Source: Desulfobacteraceae bacterium 4572_89
GTDB taxonomy: Bacteria > Desulfobacterota > Desulfobacteria > Desulfobacterales > Desulfobacteraceae
Direction: 5' to 3'
NCBI GenBank assembly: GCA_002085465.1
Contig: NBML01000065.1
Location: 1-10,347, forward strand
Length of the DNA: 10,347 nucleotides
Part shown: positions 6,074-10,347 of the stretch, piece after piece
Layout: each line of letters starts with the position of its first letter
How positions within the stretch are numbered: the first letter of the stretch is position 1
The notes under the pieces: model-generated
Database searches by the model: none
The model's input: only the letters and a program-made list of their open reading frames with translations
Told to the model about the DNA's origin: nothing
Made by a program: the position numbers and the translations under genes

Positions 6074-6838
6074 ATGAGTAAAGTTATTGCAATGTCCGGT
6101 AAGGGCGGGGTCGGTAAAACAACGGTTTCCGCTTTGGTGACAAGATATTTTGTAAAACAGCAGGAAGGTCCTCTTCTCGCGATTGATGCAGATCCCAACA
6201 GCAACCTTGGTGAAACCCTTGGTTTTGAAATAGAAAAGACAGTGGGTGATATTCGGGAAAATTTCATGAAAGATCCCCAGAGCGTCCCTTCGGGCATGGA
6301 CAAGATGCTGTATCTTGAAATGCTCATGAACCAGGTGCTCATTGAGCAGAAGGAATTTGACCTTCTGGTCATGGGACGTCAGGAAGGTCAGGGCTGTTAT
6401 TGCATGGTCAACAATATCCTGAACCGGTTTGCAGAGGAGCTGGAGGGTAATTATAAATATCTTCTGGTTGATAATGAAGCAGGTATGGAACATCTGAGCC
6501 GCAGGACCAGCGGTAAGGTGGATATTCTTCTCATGGTTACGGATTATGCCCTGCGGGGGCTCAGGGCTGTTGGCCGTATCAATGAAATGCTGGACGATCT
6601 CAAACTGGATGTCAAACACAAGGGTCTGATCGTAAACCGTGCACCTGAAACATTGAATCAGGCATTTCTGGATGAGGTGGAAAAAATTGGGGTTCCCATT
6701 GTGTGCACAATCCCCGATGATAACAATCTCCTTGAATTTGACATGGAACAACGATCTTTGCTGGATCTTCCCGATGATTCAAAAGCTGTGCTTGCTGTGG
6801 AAGAGATGATGAAAAAAGTGTTGGAGATGATTAAATAA
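6074..6838 (+). CDS. cooC: CooC-type nickel-insertion ATPase (CO dehydrogenase accessory protein)
   Basis: This 254-residue SIMIBI-class P-loop ATPase is related to MinD. The deviant Walker A is SGKGGVGKTT (8-17), LLAIDADPNSNL (34-45) follows, and the segment LLVDNEAGMEHLSRRT (130-145) is characteristic of CooC. In known CooC proteins a CxC motif binds the metal at the dimer interface; here it is Cys108-Tyr-Cys110 in GQGCYCMVNN. The expected role is ATP-driven nickel loading of the C-cluster of CO dehydrogenase, which is not in this window. The ATG at 6074 is chosen because GGAG (6065-6068) lies five bases upstream and the protein then begins MSKVIAMSGKGG, as relatives do. A TTG 57 bases upstream would add an implausible tail. 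The next gene starts two bases after the stop. Confidence 0.88.
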   Translation: MSKVIAMSGKGGVGKTTVSALVTRYFVKQQEGPLLAIDADPNSNLGETLGFEIEKTVGDIRENFMKDPQSVPSGMDKMLYLEMLMNQVLIEQKEFDLLVMGRQEGQGCYCMVNNILNRFAEELEGNYKYLLVDNEAGMEHLSRRTSGKVDILLMVTDYALRGLRAVGRINEMLDDLKLDVKHKGLIVNRAPETLNQAFLDEVEKIGVPIVCTIPDDNNLLEFDMEQRSLLDLPDDSKAVLAVEEMMKKVLEMIK

Positions 6839-6840
6839 TT

Positions 6841-7617
6841 ATGGGTAGAATATTTGATTTCAAGGATGCAGGAGATTATGATGCCTGGTTTGATAAGGGA
6901 AAAAACCAGCATTGTCTTGACCTTGAAATCAAATTAATCCTGGACCTTTTGTCTCTTCAAAAAGGTCAGCGCATTCTTGATATCGGCTGTGGAACAGGCA
7001 TGAGCCTTGAACCTCTGATTGAAAAAGGCTTATACCTGACCGGAATTGACCCTTCCCCCTATATGCTGGATCTGGCCCATGAACGTCTGGGCAGCAAGGT
7101 GGACCTCCACAGGGGCATGGCAGAGGACCTGCCCTTTGATGATAATGCCTTTGATTCTGCCCTGTTGTTTACCAGTCTGGAATTTACGGACAGGCCTGCC
7201 AAGGCTGTTGAAGAAGCCTGCAGAGTAGCTAAAGATCAGGTTGTTATAGGGGTGCTTAACCGCTATGGGCCTTTGAATATGTTTCGACGGTTCAAGAGTT
7301 TTTTTTCTCCGGATATCTATTCCCATGCCCATTTTTTCAGTATCTGGGAATTGCGGCAAATATTGTTTGCAATCCTTGGGAATGTACCGATTAAATGGAG
7401 GACCACACTGCAGTTTCCCTTTATCAGCGGTCCTGTGATCTCCCGTATTGAAAATTGGAGGCTTGTGCAAAAGTCATTTTGCGGCACATTAATCGGGATG
7501 CAGATCAAACCAGTACCCAAATTCCGGACCCGGCCCCTGGAATTGAAAATTCAGACAAGAAAGATTTATAAGCCAGCCACGGGGCTGGTAAGGGGAATGA
7601 AGGTAAAAGAGCAGTGA
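6841..7617 (+). CDS. Class I SAM-dependent methyltransferase (Methyltransf_11 type), substrate unknown
   Basis: This 258-residue protein has a clear Rossmann methyltransferase core. Motif I is ILDIGCGTG (45-53), the acidic end of strand 2 is TGIDPSPYML (67-76), motif II-like EDLPFDDNAFD is at 95-105, and LEFTDRPAKAVEEACRV follows at 113-129. The second half (about 140-258) is an add-on with aromatic/basic stretches and a positively charged tail, which may bind the substrate. It does not look like a standard MenG/UbiE, so I do not call it a quinone methyltransferase, although it sits with ubiA and ubiX. It starts two bases after cooC and overlaps amrS by four bases (GTGA), so its product is made together with AmrS. 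Function is unknown. Confidence 0.75.
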   Translation: MGRIFDFKDAGDYDAWFDKGKNQHCLDLEIKLILDLLSLQKGQRILDIGCGTGMSLEPLIEKGLYLTGIDPSPYMLDLAHERLGSKVDLHRGMAEDLPFDDNAFDSALLFTSLEFTDRPAKAVEEACRVAKDQVVIGVLNRYGPLNMFRRFKSFFSPDIYSHAHFFSIWELRQILFAILGNVPIKWRTTLQFPFISGPVISRIENWRLVQKSFCGTLIGMQIKPVPKFRTRPLELKIQTRKIYKPATGLVRGMKVKEQ

Positions 7618-8624
7618 AAACTCTATTATATGACAAAATGGAGGGCAAAAAGGTCCAGTGCAGAATCTGTAACCATTTTTGCATTATTGGAAATGGGAAA
7701 AAAGGTATCTGCAATGTCAGGGAAAATCAGGATGGCAGGCTGGTATCCCTGGTCCTTGACAGGGTCATTGCTTCCAGCGTGGACCCCATTGAAAAAAAGC
7801 CGATTTTTCATTTAAAGCCGGGATCATATTCCTATTCCATTGCAACGGTGGGCTGTAATTTCAAATGTCAATTCTGTCAGAATTCTGATATCGCCCAGAT
7901 GCCTTCGGATAGAAAGGGCATGATACAGGGTAAGAAGATCCAGCCTGAAACCATTGTGGAACAGGCCCTGGCCAATGGATGCCAGAGCATTGCCTATACC
8001 TATACTGAGCCAACTGTTTTTTTTGAATTGGCCTATGAAACCGCTAAGCTTGCCAGGGAAAATGGGTTATCCAATATTTTTGTTACCAACGGGTATATGA
8101 GCACCGACCTTATAAAGATGATCACCCCTTTCCTGGATGCTGTGAATGTGGATCTGAAAGCTTTTGATGAAAAGTTTTATCAAACATATTGCCAGGCCAG
8201 GCTGGGCCCGGTAAAGGAAAACCTTGTGCAGTTGAAACAGGCTGGAATCCTGGTGGAAGTAACCACCCTTTTGATTCCCGGCCTGAATGATGATCCGGAT
8301 GATCTGACTTCCATGGCCCGATTCCTTGTCAGAGAGCTGGGGCCTGAAACTCCCTGGCATATTTCCAGGTTCCATCCCAGTTATAAAATGATGGACAGAT
8401 CACCAACCCGGGTCTCTTCCCTGGAAAGGGTATTTGATATCGGTAAAAAGGCAGGAATGCACCATGTTTACACCGGTAATGTACCCGGGCTATTGTCTGA
8501 GAATACTAAATGCCAGGTCTGTGATACAACTATTGTCAAACGTCATGGCTATACAATAGAAAATTACCTAAAGGAGAACGGAACCTGTCCTCAATGTGAT
8601 GCCCAAATATATGGTATTTATTAA
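7614..8624 (+). CDS. amrS: AmrS-like radical SAM enzyme (AmmeMemoRadiSam family)
   Basis: This 336-residue radical SAM protein has the cluster motif CxxxCxxC at Cys81, Cys85 and Cys88 in VGCNFKCQFCQN. It matches the AmrS pattern from end to end: N-terminal cysteines in CRICNHFC (16-23) and Cys33 in KKGICNVREN, then IASSVDPIEKKPIFHLKPGS (52-71), YTEPTVFFELAYE, NVDLKAF and WHISRFHP. The C-terminal knuckle has CxxC at 300-303 and 325-328. Such enzymes resemble the pyruvate formate-lyase activase group. The physiological substrate of AmrS is not known to me, and no AMMECR1 or Memo gene is in the window. The GTG start overlaps the methyltransferase stop and preserves the conserved opening. An ATG at 7638 would trim it. 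Confidence 0.85.
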   Translation: MKTLLYDKMEGKKVQCRICNHFCIIGNGKKGICNVRENQDGRLVSLVLDRVIASSVDPIEKKPIFHLKPGSYSYSIATVGCNFKCQFCQNSDIAQMPSDRKGMIQGKKIQPETIVEQALANGCQSIAYTYTEPTVFFELAYETAKLARENGLSNIFVTNGYMSTDLIKMITPFLDAVNVDLKAFDEKFYQTYCQARLGPVKENLVQLKQAGILVEVTTLLIPGLNDDPDDLTSMARFLVRELGPETPWHISRFHPSYKMMDRSPTRVSSLERVFDIGKKAGMHHVYTGNVPGLLSENTKCQVCDTTIVKRHGYTIENYLKENGTCPQCDAQIYGIY

Positions 8625-8641
8625 GAACCGGTTTTATAATA

Positions 8642-9526
8642 ATGGATTCAGTTTTAAAAAAGAAAACCCTGAAGGAAAAAACAATGGAATACGGGAAGAT
8701 GATCAAGTTTTCCCATACGATTTTTGCCCTTCCCTTTGCTTTGTCTGCCGTGGTCCTGGCCTGGCAGAATAATACTCCGTCCATTTGGGACCTTGCCTGG
8801 ATAATCCTGGCCATGGTGAGTGCAAGGTCGGCTGCCATGGGGTTTAACAGGATCGTAGATGCTTCAATTGATAAGAAAAATCCCAGAACCGCCGTACGGG
8901 AAATTCCCTCCGGTGTGTTGTCCCAAAAAGAAGCCATTTTTTTTGTGGTTGTTTCTTCTATAGCCTTTTTGGTGGCGGCCGCCATGCTGTCCCTGCTTTG
9001 TTTTTACCTGTCTTTTCCTGTCCTGTTTTTTTTGTTGTTTTATTCCTATACCAAGAGGTTTACAAAATACTGCCATCTCTATCTGGGCTTTGCCATCTCC
9101 CTGGCTCCCGTGGGGGCATGGGTGGCAATTACCAGCAGCCTGTCCCTGGGAATAGTGTTTCTGAGCCTGAGTCTGTGGACATATATTGCCGGGTTTGACA
9201 TTTTATATGCCTGTCAGGATATTGATTTTGACAGGGAACAGAAACTTTTTTCCCTGCCGTCAAACCTGGGTCCCAAAAAGGCCATGCAGATATCCTCTCT
9301 GTTCCATGTGCTGACCATGGTGTTTTTCTTGGCCATGTATATTAATTTTCAAATGCACGTCATCTTTTTATTTTTTCTGGCCCTTATTGCCATCCTTTTA
9401 TTGATTGAGCACAGATTGGTAAAACCGGACAATCTTATCCATATTGATATGGCTTTTTTCCATATTAATTCTGTGGTGTCCATACTTCTTTTCATTGGCG
9501 TGTTAACAGAGGTCTGTTTTAGATGA
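8642..9526 (+). CDS. ubiA: UbiA-family aromatic prenyltransferase (MqnP-like, menaquinone synthesis)
   Basis: This integral-membrane prenyltransferase of 294 residues joins a polyprenyl diphosphate to an aromatic acid. Both Asp-rich magnesium/diphosphate motifs are present: NRIVDASIDKKNPRT (69-83) in the first cytoplasmic loop and DILYACQDIDFDRE (186-199) in the second. Long apolar segments between and after them fit about nine spans. The opening IKFSHTIFALPFAL (21-34) is typical of the UbiA/MqnP branch. The neighbouring ubiX supports a role in quinone head-group prenylation. In an anaerobe the product is most likely menaquinone, through the futalosine route (MqnP) or via 4-hydroxybenzoate-like chemistry. 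The start is uncertain: ATG 8642 has no clear ribosome-binding site, whereas ATG 8684 has AAGGA eight bases upstream and would give 280 residues. Confidence 0.87.
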   Translation: MDSVLKKKTLKEKTMEYGKMIKFSHTIFALPFALSAVVLAWQNNTPSIWDLAWIILAMVSARSAAMGFNRIVDASIDKKNPRTAVREIPSGVLSQKEAIFFVVVSSIAFLVAAAMLSLLCFYLSFPVLFFLLFYSYTKRFTKYCHLYLGFAISLAPVGAWVAITSSLSLGIVFLSLSLWTYIAGFDILYACQDIDFDREQKLFSLPSNLGPKKAMQISSLFHVLTMVFFLAMYINFQMHVIFLFFLALIAILLLIEHRLVKPDNLIHIDMAFFHINSVVSILLFIGVLTEVCFR

Positions 9527-10194
9527 ACCCTGATCAAAATAGATTCAATAAAAACAAAGTAAATCAAAATAAAACCTATATTGTGGCCATCACCGGTGCA
9601 TCGGGAGTTATCTACGGAGTAAGGCTTATAAAAGCCCTGGTTGAGACGGGCAGCAGGGTGCTGATCATCCTTTCAAATGCCGGCCGGAAAGTGCTGATCC
9701 ATGAAATGGGATATGATAATAAAGTTTCGTTTCTTAAATTTCTTGAACAATATGGTGTTGGCCTTGATAAGGACAAAGATAAGTATCAGGATCAGGTCCA
9801 TAGCCCAGGTCCTGAGGTATTTTTTCAGGATGAAATTGCATCTGCCCCTGCATCGGGATCTTTTCTCCATGACGGAATGGCAGTTGCCCCATGCTCAATG
9901 AAAACCCTTTCAGCCGTGGCTGCAGGCTATGGTGATAATTTGATTACCCGGTCCTGTGATGTAAGCCTGAAGGAAAAACGTGCCCTTGTTCTGGTTCCCA
10001 GGGAAACGCCCTTCGGGTTGATTCATCTTGAGAACATGACACGGGCAGCAAGGGCCGGTGCAATTATCCTGCCGCCTTCGCCCTCTTTTTATAACTTTTC
10101 TGAAACAATGGAAGATCTTGTGGATACTGTGGTGGCCAGAATCATGGACCATTTGGGAGCAGTCCATGATCTGGGAAAAAGATGGGGAACCTGA
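9523..10194 (+). CDS. ubiX: UbiX-type flavin prenyltransferase (MqnM-like)
   Basis: This flavoprotein transfers a dimethylallyl group to FMN to make prenyl-FMN, the cofactor of UbiD-type decarboxylases. The Rossmann start AITGASGVIYGVRL (22-35) carries the conserved Ser28. VAPCSMKTLSAVAAGYGDNL (121-140), KRALVLVPRETP (152-163) with the catalytic-type Glu161, and LPPSPSFYN (183-191) complete the family pattern. At 223 residues it is longer than the usual 185-205. The extra length is an Asn/Lys-rich N-terminus (1-17) and a charged insert, LDKDKDKYQDQ (81-91) to about 112. The start ATG overlaps the ubiA stop (ATGA 9523-9526) with AGAGG ten bases upstream, so the two are translationally coupled. 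A UbiD/MqnL partner must be encoded elsewhere. Confidence 0.9.
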   Translation: MNPDQNRFNKNKVNQNKTYIVAITGASGVIYGVRLIKALVETGSRVLIILSNAGRKVLIHEMGYDNKVSFLKFLEQYGVGLDKDKDKYQDQVHSPGPEVFFQDEIASAPASGSFLHDGMAVAPCSMKTLSAVAAGYGDNLITRSCDVSLKEKRALVLVPRETPFGLIHLENMTRAARAGAIILPPSPSFYNFSETMEDLVDTVVARIMDHLGAVHDLGKRWGT

Positions 10195-10347
10195 ATTTAA
10201 GTAAAAACAGGGACCTTGTCCAGGGCATACTCAATACCCTGGATCAGAACGGGTATAAATCCTATATTGTGGGTGGTGCTGTCAGGGACATGGTGCTGAA
10301 CCAATTGAACCAGGATGCTCCAAATCAGAGTTTTCAATACCAGAATT
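10182..10347 (+). CDS. tRNA nucleotidyltransferase / poly(A) polymerase family protein, 5' end (runs off right edge)
   Basis: An open frame of 55 codons runs from ATG 10182 to the window edge and overlaps ubiX by 13 bases. Its start resembles class II nucleotidyltransferases of the CCA-adding / bacterial poly(A) polymerase group. A short helix (SKNRDLVQGILNTLDQNG) leads into YKSYIVGGAVRDMVL (26-39), which contains the G-G-x-V-R-D nucleotide-binding motif. In most relatives a Leu-Gly then the catalytic DxD follow within about ten residues. Here the following QLNQDAPNQSFQYQN shows no DxD before the edge, so there is an insertion or an unusual head. Whether it is a CCA enzyme or a poly(A) polymerase cannot be decided from this fragment. 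Confidence 0.7.
   Translation, partial: MGNLNLSKNRDLVQGILNTLDQNGYKSYIVGGAVRDMVLNQLNQDAPNQSFQYQN

Noticed and set aside
6020..6751. 243-codon open frame on the minus strand within cooC
   Set aside because: Antisense to cooC, rich in His/Ile/Phe with no domain pattern. The plus-strand frame has unmistakable P-loop ATPase motifs.
6841..7617. Assignment of the methyltransferase as MenG/UbiE for menaquinone
   Set aside because: It has a generic class I core and an unfamiliar C-terminal half. Operon neighbours alone are not enough for that name.

Overview
The window looks like chromosomal DNA of a strictly anaerobic, sulfate-reducing-type deltaproteobacterium (Desulfobacteraceae-like, for example a Desulfobacterium or Desulfobacula relative). 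This is inferred from gene content: a CooC-type nickel ATPase, a radical SAM enzyme of the AmmeMemoRadiSam family, a UbiA/UbiX pair of the kind used for menaquinone, and a receiver protein with a Cys4 tail I associate with deltaproteobacteria. No taxonomic marker is present. Composition is moderately AT-rich and even across the window. I see no IS element, tRNA, rRNA, CRISPR array or other sign of recent transfer.

Layout. (1) 1-549, minus strand: the N-terminal 183 codons of a periplasmic metal/cofactor-binding protein (Peripla_BP_2 type), running off the left edge. (2) 550-891: a divergent control region. It holds a good sigma70-like promoter for the minus-strand gene, a hairpin-rich leader with an in-frame 24-codon ORF, and a weaker promoter for the plus-strand operon. 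(3) 892-5226: a complete livJHMGF branched-chain amino acid (or related solute) ABC importer. A receiver-domain protein with a Cys4 tail follows 32 bases later at 5259-5816. (4) 5817-6073: a non-coding gap with a weak terminator-like hairpin and a possible promoter. (5) 6074 to the right edge: a tightly packed six-gene set. The order is cooC-like ATPase, class I SAM methyltransferase, amrS-like radical SAM enzyme, ubiA/mqnP-like prenyltransferase, ubiX/mqnM-like flavin prenyltransferase, and the 5' end of a tRNA nucleotidyltransferase/poly(A) polymerase-type gene.

How the genes work together. LivJ captures the solute in the periplasm, LivH and LivM form the channel, and LivG and LivF hydrolyse ATP. 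The receiver protein is probably co-transcribed with them, but its partner kinase is not in the window. In the second operon UbiA and UbiX fit quinone synthesis: prenylation of an aromatic acid, and supply of prenyl-FMN to a UbiD-type decarboxylase that must lie elsewhere. CooC points to nickel loading of CO dehydrogenase, also encoded elsewhere. The stop/start overlaps (GTGA between methyltransferase and amrS, ATGA between ubiA and ubiX) tie the orphan methyltransferase and the poorly understood AmrS enzyme to quinone/prenyl-FMN genes. That association, the structured leader at 550-664 and the Cys4-tailed receiver are the most interesting points. Most of the rest is ordinary core metabolism.
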